From Terriglobia bacterium (GTDB taxonomy: Bacteria; Acidobacteriota; Terriglobia; Terriglobales; Acidobacteriaceae), in NCBI GenBank assembly GCA_020072645.1, contig JAIQGK010000008.1, positions 124,001 to 188,000 of the forward strand: a stretch of DNA of 64,000 bases. Reading direction: 5' to 3'. Position 1 is the stretch's first letter. The number at the start of each line of letters is the position of its first letter. The notes beneath the pieces are model-generated. The model was not told the DNA's origin and ran no database searches. It worked only from the letters and a program-made list of their open reading frames with translations. The position numbers were made by a program, and so were the translations under genes. Below are positions 17,271 through 24,611 of this stretch, in pieces.

Positions 17271-17286
17271 AGCATCTGACTGGCCA
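17271..17286 (-). promoter_or_regulatory. Sigma-54-type -24/-12 promoter of pilA copy 1
   Basis: On the minus strand TGGCCAGTCAGATGCT has GG and GC at the exact sigma-54 spacing; predicted start near 17260, giving an ~80-base leader. That leader contains an inverted repeat GCCGGA/TCCGGC (17231-17255 region). Confidence 0.72.
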
Positions 17287-17399
17287 TTGGGGGGAACGTT
17301 CCTTACATTTAAAAAATCTTTTAAGCCATTGATTACTCGATACATAACGGAACTTTAAGGGGCCAGATTTCGTCAAGAAAAGTAAAGCTCCCCAGATGA

Positions 17400-17414
17400 T
17401 GACAAAATTTGTCA
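17400..17414. promoter_or_regulatory. Palindromic upstream site of pilA copy 1
   Basis: TGACAAAATTTGTCA is a perfect inverted repeat around a central A, about 115 bases upstream of the -24 element. A further half-site TGACAT lies at 17421-17426. Confidence 0.72.
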
Positions 17415-17478
17415 AAAAATTGACATTCTATCGCAGTGCGAACAAGTCCTCTCAGATTGGGGTCTGTCTGCCAAAGAA

Positions 17479-17508
17479 AAAAGGAGATGGCAATCGCCAT
17501 CTCCTTTT
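17479..17508 (-). terminator. Terminator of pilin gene at 17558-18109
   Basis: Perfect 13-bp stem AAAAGGAGATGGC/GCCATCTCCTTTT with loop AATC, followed on the minus strand by TTCTTTGG. It lies about 50 bases after the pilin stop codon. Confidence 0.85.
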
Positions 17509-17513
17509 CTCTT

Positions 17514-18109
17514 TGGCTTGTACCCTCCCCCAGGTACTTGCCGAAAACTTGCTGTTATTACTGCAATGCCATGTACTGTCCCGCGGTCGTGTTGGGAGCA
17601 GCGCCGACTGTCGCACACTGTGCCAATGTTGCAGGTGCAGCCAGGACCGTGGTCGATGAGTTGAAGCGGACAACCGCGTCTGGATTGGAGCAGTAGTTTC
17701 TGCTGCCGGTTGAGTTGCCAAGAGGGCCTGCGCTGGTGGTGTAATCGGCTACCGGCGGGCCAACCACGGCAGCTGTCAGGAAATAATTGTATCCGCCCTT
17801 GGGGCACGGGTTGTTGGCCGCGCAACCGAGAACGTTATCGACCAGGCAAGCGTTGGCAGCAGTTGGGGCTACGCAGCCTGCGGCGTCGGGACCCAGCTTT
17901 GTGAAAGTATTGGCATAGCCAGCAGAGACATAGGTTGTTGAATATGTCACTTCAGCGGTGTTGATGGTGCGGATGGTGGCGGCTGCAGCCGAATCATTGG
18001 CCGAAATACGGGCACGCAGCAGGTTCGGAATTGCGATGGCGGCAATGATCAGAATGATCGCAACCACGATCAGCAACTCAATTAATGAAAAACCCTTTTG
18101 TTTGCGCAT
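17514..18109 (-). repeat. Tandem duplication unit, copy 2
   Basis: Second unit of the pilin duplication (see 16583-17178). The two terminator hairpins and the two upstream regions lie outside the homologous block and differ in sequence. Confidence 0.8.
17558..18109 (-). CDS. pilA: Type IV major pilin PilA, tandem copy 2
   Basis: 183 residues from the ATG at 18109; the frame is open upstream to 18160 but the extension is not shared with the other pilin copy and the class III leader MRKQKG is at this ATG. Signal and cysteine pattern are as in copy 1. This is the first of three pilin genes in transcription order and is about 470 bases downstream of ssb. The near identity to copy 1 points to a recent duplication or to gene conversion. 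Confidence 0.92.
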   Translation of the reverse strand: MRKQKGFSLIELLIVVAIILIIAAIAIPNLLRARISANDSAAAATIRTINTAEVTYSTTYVSAGYANTFTKLGPDAAGCVAPTAANACLVDNVLGCAANNPCPKGGYNYFLTAAVVGPPVADYTTSAGPLGNSTGSRNYCSNPDAVVRFNSSTTVLAAPATLAQCATVGAAPNTTAGQYMALQ

Positions 18110-18199
18110 TTTAGAATCTCTCTTCCTCTGGAATTCAGTCGTTGGCAGATTTGAAAGCATTCACTGGCAAATCGAACCCGCGAATTTGCTGGTTATACA

Positions 18200-18215
18200 T
18201 GCAGGTTGTTCGCCA
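18200..18215 (-). promoter_or_regulatory. Sigma-54-type -24/-12 promoter of pilA copy 2
   Basis: On the minus strand TGGCGAACAACCTGCA keeps GG and GC at the exact sigma-54 spacing; predicted start near 18188, about 79 bases before the ATG. Confidence 0.68.
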
Positions 18216-18322
18216 ACCGGCGGTAGCTGTTGAGATATGTCCTTAAACCATTGACACATATAGCCTTGGTAAGGTCACGCACAAGGCTGTATGGGGTTTC
18301 AGAAGCTAATTCTAGCAGAAAG

Positions 18323-18337
18323 TGACAAAAAATGTCA
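18323..18337. promoter_or_regulatory. Palindromic upstream site of pilA copy 2
   Basis: TGACAAAAAATGTCA has TGACA/TGTCA arms around five A residues, about 107 bases upstream of the -24 element, matching the sites at 16500 and 17400 in arm sequence and placement. Confidence 0.68.
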
Positions 18338-18579
18338 TCATCGACTAACAAAGAACGGCAAGGTGGATTTGGACGACGTTAGAAGATCGAAAATCGATTC
18401 AGCACAAACCCAAATATGGAGCATAAGCCCAACGACAAGTTATAGATAGCGCGTCCGAGGCAAAACATAGATCATTGCCACGCACGGCTCGCCCGAATAC
18501 TGAGCTTCCGTCAGCAATATTGATCTGCAGTTTTCCGAGAAATTCGTCGTAGCCGGGCCTACTTTAGAGCTGACTTCTA
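18338..18579. other. Intergenic region between pilin promoter and ssb
   Basis: About 240 bases in which I see no gene, hairpin or recognisable motif. Confidence 0.4.
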
Positions 18580-19047
18580 CTAAAAAGGGATGTCTTCATC
18601 CGTAATCTCAGCGGACGCCGGGGCGTGCTCGTCAGAATGCGAGCTGCGTTGATCAAATGATGCAGCTGCCCCGCGCGATGAACGCCCTTCATGGTCTCCG
18701 CCGCCCTCTCCGCGCCCACCCAGCAGTACCAGATCGCTGGCAACTATCTCAGTGCGGTATTTCTTTTCTCCGCTCTGCTTGTCTTCCCAGCTCGATGTTT
18801 GCAGCCGCCCTTCAATATAGATCTTGGATCCTTTTTTCACGTACTCGCCCACGATCTCCGCCAGGCGTTGCCAGGCCACAATGTTGTGCCATTCCGTGCG
18901 GTCCTGCCATTCGCCGGCTTTGTCTTTATAACGTTCATTGGTTGCCAGGCTGAACTTGGCCACGGGGACGCCGCTGGGCGTGAATTTAACTTCCGGATCT
19001 TTTCCCAGATTTCCGACCAGAATCACTTTGTTTACGCTCTTTGCCAT
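18580..19047 (-). CDS. ssb: Single-stranded DNA-binding protein
   Basis: 155 residues. Residues 1-~110 are the OB-fold of bacterial SSB ([58 protein letters not shown]). A flexible Gly/Arg/Ser-rich tail follows and the last residues EDIPF form the acidic tip that binds partner proteins. SSB coats single strands during replication, recombination and repair. It stands alone here, not next to rpsF or rpsR. Confidence 0.96.
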   Translation of the reverse strand: MAKSVNKVILVGNLGKDPEVKFTPSGVPVAKFSLATNERYKDKAGEWQDRTEWHNIVAWQRLAEIVGEYVKKGSKIYIEGRLQTSSWEDKQSGEKKYRTEIVASDLVLLGGRGEGGGDHEGRSSRGAAASFDQRSSHSDEHAPASAEITDEDIPF

Positions 19048-19148
19048 AAAAAGAAGTTTTCCTTTTTGCGAATGTTGGTAAATATATCAGCGGGACGCGA
19101 TCTCTTAAAGGTGGCAGCAAACAAAACAGGCGCTATTCTAGACCAACC

Positions 19149-19580
19149 TCACGCGTGTCCGCCATAAATCTGGTAGAGCATCACATAAACAATCACTCCG
19201 GTAACGGAGACATAGAGCCAGACAGGAAATGTCCATCGCGAGATTCTGCGGTGGCGGTCAAACCGCGACTTCAAGCCGTATGTAAGAGACATCACCACCA
19301 GCGGAACCACGGCCATAGCCAGAATCGTGTGCGAAATCAGGATCGTGAAATAGACGGGCTTCACCCATCCCTGTCCGGGGAAATGCACTGAACCTACGTG
19401 CGCGTGATAATAAAGATAGCTGACGAGGAAGACGCTCGACGTGGCAAACGCGGCAATCATGCATGCCCGATGCAACTTGATTTGACGCCGCGCGATCAAT
19501 GCCCGTCCCGTGGTGATCAAGACAGCGCTGGCGCCGTTGAGCGTGGCATTCAGGGCGGGGAAGAGGCTGTAGTCGGTCAT
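19149..19580 (-). CDS. DUF420 (CtaM-like) membrane protein, cytochrome oxidase assembly
   Basis: 143 residues from the ATG at 19580. Four hydrophobic helices are seen: ATLNGASAVLITTGRALI, ACMIAAFATSSVFLVSYLYY, FTILISHTILAMAVVPLVVM and WLYVSVTGVIVYVMLYQIY. Histidines in LHRACM, YHAHVGSVHF, ISHTIL and DRHRRISRW match the DUF420 pattern. In Firmicutes the DUF420 protein CtaM is needed for maturation of heme A-containing oxidases. The frame runs open upstream to 19889 but that part overlaps the ABC permease gene and is a shadow. The gene starts five bases after the permease stop, so it is the last gene of the heme A operon. Confidence 0.85.
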   Translation of the reverse strand: MTDYSLFPALNATLNGASAVLITTGRALIARRQIKLHRACMIAAFATSSVFLVSYLYYHAHVGSVHFPGQGWVKPVYFTILISHTILAMAVVPLVVMSLTYGLKSRFDRHRRISRWTFPVWLYVSVTGVIVYVMLYQIYGGHA

Positions 19581-19585
19581 GTGTC

Positions 19586-20428
19586 TCAGGCTGCCGGGAG
19601 CGTGCGCCTCTTGTTGGCGACCATAAATCCAGCCACAAATACAATTCCGGCAAAAAGGGACAGCACGCCGATGGAAGGCCACAAGGTCAGCGTTGTCGCG
19701 TGTGTTGTTGCGGGGAAGAGCGTGAGCAGCAACGCGTCCATGCCGTAGGTAAGCGGGTTGATGCGCATCAACCACTGGATCCAGCCCGACGCTCCGCTGA
19801 CAGGGAACAGCGCTCCGGAAAGCATCCACAGAGGAATAAGGAACAGATTGATGATTGCGTGAAAACCTTGTGACGATTCCATCCGCCACGCTATTACGAA
19901 TCCGAGCGCGGTAAGCGAAAAGGCCACCAGGAACGTGACCAGCACCACAATCAGGAATTGCTCAATGCCAATTTTCAGTCCAATGAAAGGTGCAAATATC
20001 AGAAACAGCAATCCCTGGATGGTGGAAAGCGTTGTTCCGCCCAGTACTTTGCCCAGCACTATCCCTGACCGATGCACTGGTGCAACCATCACGGAAAGCA
20101 GAAAGCCTTCATTGCGATCTTCAATCACGGACATCATGGTGAAGATGGAAGTGAAAAGCACGATCATCATCAGCGCGCCAGGAAAGAAATAATTCAGGAA
20201 GTTTCCCGTGCCGGTGGCGCCCTTTTGCAGTGACGTGCCAAATCCAGCGCCGATCACCACCCAGAATAAAAGTGGCGAAACCACCACGCCCACCACGCGC
20301 GCCGGCTGGCGATAAAAGCGGACTACTTCCCGCCACCACAGCGTGAATGCAGGCAGCAAAGGATTTACCCTGGGCAGTGCCAGGCTGGCCGGTGCCACTT
20401 CCGCTGATGTCATGATTTCTGAATTCAT
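19586..20428 (-). CDS. ABC-2 type permease in the heme A operon
   Basis: About 280 residues from the ATG at 20428 (MNSEIM). The frame is open upstream to 20560, but that part is the read-through of a dispersed repeat. Six hydrophobic helices are visible, including VGVVVSPLLFWVVIGAG, FFPGALMMIVLFTSIFTMM, LIVVLVTFLVAFSLTALGFVI and IGVLSLFAGIVFVAGFMVA. The motif IEDRNEGFLLSVMVAPVHRSGIVLGK is typical of the DrrB/ABC-2 permease family. It is paired with the ATPase immediately upstream. The substrate is unknown; position between ctaB and the DUF420 gene suggests a role linked to the respiratory oxidase. Confidence 0.87.
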   Translation of the reverse strand: MNSEIMTSAEVAPASLALPRVNPLLPAFTLWWREVVRFYRQPARVVGVVVSPLLFWVVIGAGFGTSLQKGATGTGNFLNYFFPGALMMIVLFTSIFTMMSVIEDRNEGFLLSVMVAPVHRSGIVLGKVLGGTTLSTIQGLLFLIFAPFIGLKIGIEQFLIVVLVTFLVAFSLTALGFVIAWRMESSQGFHAIINLFLIPLWMLSGALFPVSGASGWIQWLMRINPLTYGMDALLLTLFPATTHATTLTLWPSIGVLSLFAGIVFVAGFMVANKRRTLPAA

Positions 20429-20462
20429 CTCGACTGTCTCAATTCCCGCCGTTCTTTTCCGG

Positions 20463-21488
20463 TTAGTGTGATCCGTGTTTATCAGTGGTAAGGTTTGCTT
20501 TTTCGGAGTCCTGCTCTTGCTCCGTCCAGAATCTGTGTCCCGTGCGGCTGATGAACACATCGTCCAGCGTGGGCTTGCTGATGGAAACTGACTGGATTGC
20601 CCCCGGCATGGCTTCCGCCACGGCGGTTACAAACTTCAATCCATCTTGGATTTCCAGCCGCACTTTCCCGTCAAGTGCCGTAGTGGCGATCTTGAACCGC
20701 TCCTGAATCCGTTGCGCAAGTGCCGCCGGGTCTGCGGCCTCTAACATCACTACATCCCCGCCGATCTGGCTGCGCAATTCTTCCGGCGTTCCCAAGGCAA
20801 CAATCTCGCCCAGATTCACGATCGCCAGACGGTCACAGTGCTCGGCTTCTTCCATCAGGTGCGTGGTCACAATGATCGAAACTTTTTCCCGGCTCCTCAA
20901 CTCGTCCAAATAAATCCAAAGATCGCGACGCGCGCCCGGATCGAGCCCGGTCGTTGGCTCGTCCAGTAACAGCACGCTTGGCCGATGCATGAGCCCTTTT
21001 GCTAACTCGACGCGGCGCTGCATCCCGCCGGAAAAGGTTTCAACTTTATCTTTGGCGCGATCAGCCAGAGCAACACGTTCCAGCATTTCCTGAATGCGTG
21101 ACTTTAAGTTCGCACCGCGCAGCCCGTAGAGATGCCCCTGATGCCAGAGGTTCTCTGCCGCAGTTAGCTTCAGATCGACAGATTTGGACTGGAAGACCAC
21201 GCCGATGCGCCGGCGAACTTCGTCGGCTTGCTTGGTCGAGTCGAAACCAGAAACCAGTGCGCGGCCGCTGCTGGGCAGCATGAGAGTGGAAAGAATCCTG
21301 AAGAGTGTCGTCTTGCCGCTGCCGTTGGGGCCAAGCAGGCCAAAAATTTCGCCCGCCGCCACGTCAAATGAAATGCCTTTAAGCGCCGTGCGCTTGCCAT
21401 AACTGTGGCGTATATCTTCCACGCGAATCACGGCAGAAGTGTTTTCTTTAGATCTCGTAAAAGTCTCTTCCTGTAAGGCAGTCGCCAT
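20463..21488 (-). CDS. ABC transporter ATPase (DrrA-like) in the heme A operon
   Basis: 341 residues. Walker A GPNGSGKTTLF, Q-loop VVFQSKSVDLKLTA, signature ETFSGGMQRRVELAKGL, Walker B VLLLDEPTTGLDP and switch VTTHLMEEAEHC are complete. A C-terminal ~90-residue domain follows. The last eleven codons (ANLTTDKHGSH) and the stop codon are contributed by a dispersed short repeat, so the natural C-terminus may have been altered by it. The gene starts three bases after the ctaB stop. Confidence 0.88.
   Translation of the reverse strand: MATALQEETFTRSKENTSAVIRVEDIRHSYGKRTALKGISFDVAAGEIFGLLGPNGSGKTTLFRILSTLMLPSSGRALVSGFDSTKQADEVRRRIGVVFQSKSVDLKLTAAENLWHQGHLYGLRGANLKSRIQEMLERVALADRAKDKVETFSGGMQRRVELAKGLMHRPSVLLLDEPTTGLDPGARRDLWIYLDELRSREKVSIIVTTHLMEEAEHCDRLAIVNLGEIVALGTPEELRSQIGGDVVMLEAADPAALAQRIQERFKIATTALDGKVRLEIQDGLKFVTAVAEAMPGAIQSVSISKPTLDDVFISRTGHRFWTEQEQDSEKANLTTDKHGSH
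20468..20500 (+). repeat. Dispersed repeat, copy 1 (overlaps ABC ATPase 3' end)
   Basis: Contains GATCCGTGTTTATCAGTGG followed by TAAGGTTTGCTTTT; related copies are at 24584-24608, 26249-26275 (inverse) and 26358-26376. Confidence 0.55.
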
Positions 21489-21491
21489 AAT

Positions 21492-22463
21492 TTATGAATG
21501 CACCACGTTCAGCATCATCAAGGCAAAAAGCAGCGGCAGGTAGATCACGCTGGCTTGCAAAAGCTGGCGGGCAAAGAGCCGTGAATCAGGAGACGTTGTC
21601 GGGAGCTTGGTCCGCGCGAGCCGGAAGACAAACCAGAGAAATCCCACCCCCAGCACCAGTGCGCCGAATAGGTAAATCCTGCCGGTCATCCGCAGCAGCG
21701 CCGGAACCAGGCTCACGGAAATCAGCGTTGAACAATAGGTAAACATCTGGCGGATCACGCTATGTCCGGCTTTATCGACCACAGGCAGCATCTTGATGCC
21801 GGCTGCTTCGTAGTCTTCGCGATACATCCACGCGATGGCCTGGAAATGCGGGAACTGCCAGAAGAACACAATCAGGAAGAGAAAGACCGCTTCAATTTCC
21901 AGTTTTCCGCGGACAGCCGTCCAGCCAAGTAGCGGCGGCATCGCCCCTGGGAACGCGCCGACAAAAGTAGAGATCGGCGAAATACGTTTCAACGGCGTAT
22001 AGAAAGCCAGATACGTCACTGCGGTGCCAAACGCCAGCAGGCCGGTCAAAACGTTTGTCGTCAGCGAAAGATAAAGCGGGCCCAGCACCGTTGCCAGTAT
22101 TCCGGCGGTTAGGCCGTTAGCGAGGCTCATTCTGCCTGCAGGCAACGGACGATTGCGCGTGCGGCGCATCAGCGCGTCAATCTTGTGCTCCAGGACTTCA
22201 TTCAAGGCCGCCGAGCCAGCGCACGTTACGCCGACTCCTACCAGCGCGTTGAACAGAGTCCACGTCAGCGACGAAACGCCGCTTTTGGCTGCGCCCATGT
22301 AATAGCCGGCCCAGGCCGTCATCACGATCAGCGAAGTCACACGTACTTTGAATAGCTGTAGGTAATCGCCGACCAGCGAATTCTTTTTCAGCACCACCGG
22401 AGCAGTGGAAGCCGCCTGCGCAACGGACGTCTCTTGTTCCAGCCTCTGCGGAATGCTGCTCAT
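21492..22463 (-). CDS. ctaB: Protoheme IX farnesyltransferase (heme O synthase)
   Basis: 323 residues with about eight membrane helices. It transfers a farnesyl group to heme B to make heme O, the precursor of heme A. Diagnostic motifs are seen: the first Asp-rich UbiA-type loop as NEVLEHKIDALMRRTRNRPLP, and the second loop near YREDYEAAGIKMLPVVD. The gene overlaps ctaA by four bases (22460-22463), so the two enzymes of heme A synthesis are translated together. The same enzyme is called cyoE in proteobacteria. Confidence 0.95.
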   Translation of the reverse strand: MSSIPQRLEQETSVAQAASTAPVVLKKNSLVGDYLQLFKVRVTSLIVMTAWAGYYMGAAKSGVSSLTWTLFNALVGVGVTCAGSAALNEVLEHKIDALMRRTRNRPLPAGRMSLANGLTAGILATVLGPLYLSLTTNVLTGLLAFGTAVTYLAFYTPLKRISPISTFVGAFPGAMPPLLGWTAVRGKLEIEAVFLFLIVFFWQFPHFQAIAWMYREDYEAAGIKMLPVVDKAGHSVIRQMFTYCSTLISVSLVPALLRMTGRIYLFGALVLGVGFLWFVFRLARTKLPTTSPDSRLFARQLLQASVIYLPLLFALMMLNVVHS

Positions 22464-23404
22464 GCCGTTGCGACCTCACGCTGCCGGTCGAATGGGATCA
22501 CCGTTGCCGGATCGCCGCTGTGACGGTAAGCCTGAATGGTCAACACCATGGCAAGCGCCAGAATCAGCGCTCCCACCGCTAAATGAGCCACGGTTACCGC
22601 GACCAGTGTCATGGTTGGCTGCGCTTCATTTACGCCTTGGACAACGCGAACCACGTACGCGCTTACACCCAGCATAAGCTGCCCAATCAAGAGCAGCAGC
22701 AGCCAAAGAGCGGGACGCCGCAGCTGCGGGATGTTCCCGTGTTTGGTCATTGCCCGCAAACTTACGTACAGCAACAATCCTGTCACCAGCAAGGCGTTCA
22801 GGATGTGAGGATAAAGTAACGCATGAACTATTTTGTGTGTCGGCCAGTGGTTCGATCCCATGGGGCCCCACTTGGTCCACACATGGCGAAAGGCCGCACC
22901 CAGAATCAGTTGCAAATACAAAAATCCGATCAGCATCCAGCAATGCCGCAATAGAGGCCCGGCATCTTTGCGGGTGATTTTTTCCGCTGGTTCATCCAGC
23001 CAGCTCCGGCTGGTAAAAACCGCAATCACGGCCAGGACACAAAACATCGTCTGCCCCACGGTCGCATGGGCCGTTGAGATCGCCGGAGGTAGAAAATTCA
23101 GGACTGTCAGGCCACCCAGGATGCCCTGGAAAATTACGCCCAGTACGGCGCCGATCGTCAGGCCGCGCATCCAGCGGCGCTTGTCCACGCGCCACGTCCA
23201 TATCGCCACAATGATCGTCAGCAACCCGACAAATTCGGCGATCATGCGGTGTGTGTGCTCAAACTTTACTCCGCCGATCATCTTTGGGATCTTGAACAAA
23301 TGGCCAAAGCTCGTCGGCCAGTCGGGGACGGCCAGTCCGGCGTTGTTGCTGGTCACGAGCCCGCCTGCAACGATCAGCAGGAAAGCCAGCGCGGCAACAA
23401 ACAC
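22460..23404 (-). CDS. ctaA: Heme A synthase (COX15/CtaA family)
   Basis: 314 residues from the GTG at 23404, with eight hydrophobic helices. It oxidises heme O to heme A. Conserved histidines and motifs are visible: GGLVTSNNAGLAVPDWP, FEHTHRMIAEFVGL, ISTAHATVGQTMFC and RHVWTKWGPMGSNHWPTHK, and the late HLAVGALILALAM. The frame continues upstream without a stop to a CTG codon at 23446 that has a good GGGAG five bases before it; this would add TSSTYNAAHHRFT, which resembles the HRF segment at the start of COX15 proteins. So the true start may be the CTG. Confidence 0.93.
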   Translation of the reverse strand: MFVAALAFLLIVAGGLVTSNNAGLAVPDWPTSFGHLFKIPKMIGGVKFEHTHRMIAEFVGLLTIIVAIWTWRVDKRRWMRGLTIGAVLGVIFQGILGGLTVLNFLPPAISTAHATVGQTMFCVLAVIAVFTSRSWLDEPAEKITRKDAGPLLRHCWMLIGFLYLQLILGAAFRHVWTKWGPMGSNHWPTHKIVHALLYPHILNALLVTGLLLYVSLRAMTKHGNIPQLRRPALWLLLLLIGQLMLGVSAYVVRVVQGVNEAQPTMTLVAVTVAHLAVGALILALAMVLTIQAYRHSGDPATVIPFDRQREVATA

Positions 23405-23575
23405 GGTAAAGCGATGATGAGCGGCGTTATACGTGGAAGAGGTCAGAACTGCTCCCTGAGAGTACTAATTATTTTAACATTGCCTAAAACTCCGAGCGTA
23501 GCGAGGGATCGCTATCGCAACAAATCTTTTGACTGGAAAGAGGCATTTCCTCATTTACCCATTTAACAATTTCCC

Positions 23576-24349
23576 TCACTGTGCCGCCGGATAAACAAAC
23601 GCCGCCTTCGCGCTCTCCTTCGGCCCGACTTTCACCTTCATTGTCTGCTCGCCAAATCGTTCGTGCACTGCGGCAATGGTGTATTCCCCCGGAGGCAGGT
23701 TCTTGATCTCAAAGCTCCCGTCTGGCCCGCTCACCGCAAAATATGGATTGGACATGACATTGATGTAAGCTCTCATCCAAGGGTGCTGGTTGCACTGCAC
23801 AGGAATCATCATCTCCGCGTTAGGGAACTTCTTGACGACCGGCTTGTCTGTGGGCATCTGAGATTCATTGAACGGCGGGTTATTGCTCGGCATATCGTGG
23901 ATGTTGTGGTCGGCCGTATCAGTGTTGGTGATCTTCAGCGGCTGGCCTGCCATGATGCCGAGGATGTGCGGGTTGTAACGGCAACCTCTCTGATCAAGCA
24001 CCACGGGCTCGGTCGGGACAGCAAAGTTGCCTTGCGGCAAGCCCTCTTTCACATAGACAAAAACGTTCGCCAGCTTGCCATCCTTCGCTACTACAACTTC
24101 TGCCGGCTGTGGCCCCGTCGGACAGCCCGGATCGGCCGTCATGTCCAGTGGCTTCATCTTCGGCGGCTGGCCCTTGAGGCTCACTACACCACTAACTGTG
24201 CCTGAAGTAGAGGGATCGACAGTGATCGTGGCCGCCTTGGGCGCAGCTGCCGGCTGCTCCGATGAGGGTTGAGATTTGCTGCATCCCAGCGGCAAAAATG
24301 CCGCCAGTACAGCGACGGGTACCAATGAACGCACACAAATGGCTCTCAT
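23576..24349 (-). CDS. Cupredoxin-like lipoprotein with carboxypeptidase-regulatory fold
   Basis: 257 residues from the ATG at 24349, preceded by AAGGAAA. A lipoprotein signal ends in LPLGC (Cys23). After a Pro/Ala linker, a beta-rich domain contains candidate type 1 copper ligands: His148 and His151 in TADHNIHDMP, then Cys186, His189 and Met192 in VQCNQHPWM. The C-terminal ~55 residues are a carboxypeptidase-regulatory-like beta-sandwich (GPDGSFEIKNLPPGEYTI). It lies upstream of ctaA and ctaB. An electron carrier or copper donor to cytochrome oxidase is possible but not shown. The spacing of the ligands fits a plastocyanin-type site only by eye. Confidence 0.75.
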   Translation of the reverse strand: MRAICVRSLVPVAVLAAFLPLGCSKSQPSSEQPAAAPKAATITVDPSTSGTVSGVVSLKGQPPKMKPLDMTADPGCPTGPQPAEVVVAKDGKLANVFVYVKEGLPQGNFAVPTEPVVLDQRGCRYNPHILGIMAGQPLKITNTDTADHNIHDMPSNNPPFNESQMPTDKPVVKKFPNAEMMIPVQCNQHPWMRAYINVMSNPYFAVSGPDGSFEIKNLPPGEYTIAAVHERFGEQTMKVKVGPKESAKAAFVYPAAQ

Positions 24350-24420
24350 TTTTTCCTTTTTGCTCAGAATTCCCTCCTCCCGAAACTGGGGATGCTGGGA
24401 TACCCCTACCCCTCCCTTGG

Positions 24421-24521
24421 TCCCCATTTCTAAAGGACTTATCCGATTCCTCCCCATGTGTCCCCATTTCGCAGTGCTGAAAACAAATAACTTATTCCAT
24501 TCCTCCCCATTTCCTCCCCAT
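24421..24521. repeat. Five TCCCCAT direct repeats upstream of cupredoxin-like gene
   Basis: TCCCCAT occurs at 24421, 24451, 24461, 24504 and 24515 on the plus strand (ATGGGGA on the coding strand), with 10-11 base pairs and longer gaps between them. Confidence 0.5.
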
Positions 24522-24583
24522 TACGCTCAGAAACAAACCCCCACCGGTAAGAAATAAACATTTGTTCGCCTCCTGCACTGCGT

Positions 24584-24608
24584 TGGATCAGTGTCATCAG
24601 CGGTAAGG
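24584..24608 (+). repeat. Dispersed repeat, copy 2
   Basis: GGATCAGTGTCATCAGCGG followed by TAAGGCTTT, a degenerate copy of the repeat at 20468-20500, placed between the isocitrate dehydrogenase gene end and the cupredoxin-like gene region. Confidence 0.45.
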
Positions 24609-24611
24609 CTT

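Noticed and set aside
19581-19889. Upstream extension of the DUF420 gene
   Set aside because: It overlaps the permease gene in another frame and lacks any DUF420 similarity.
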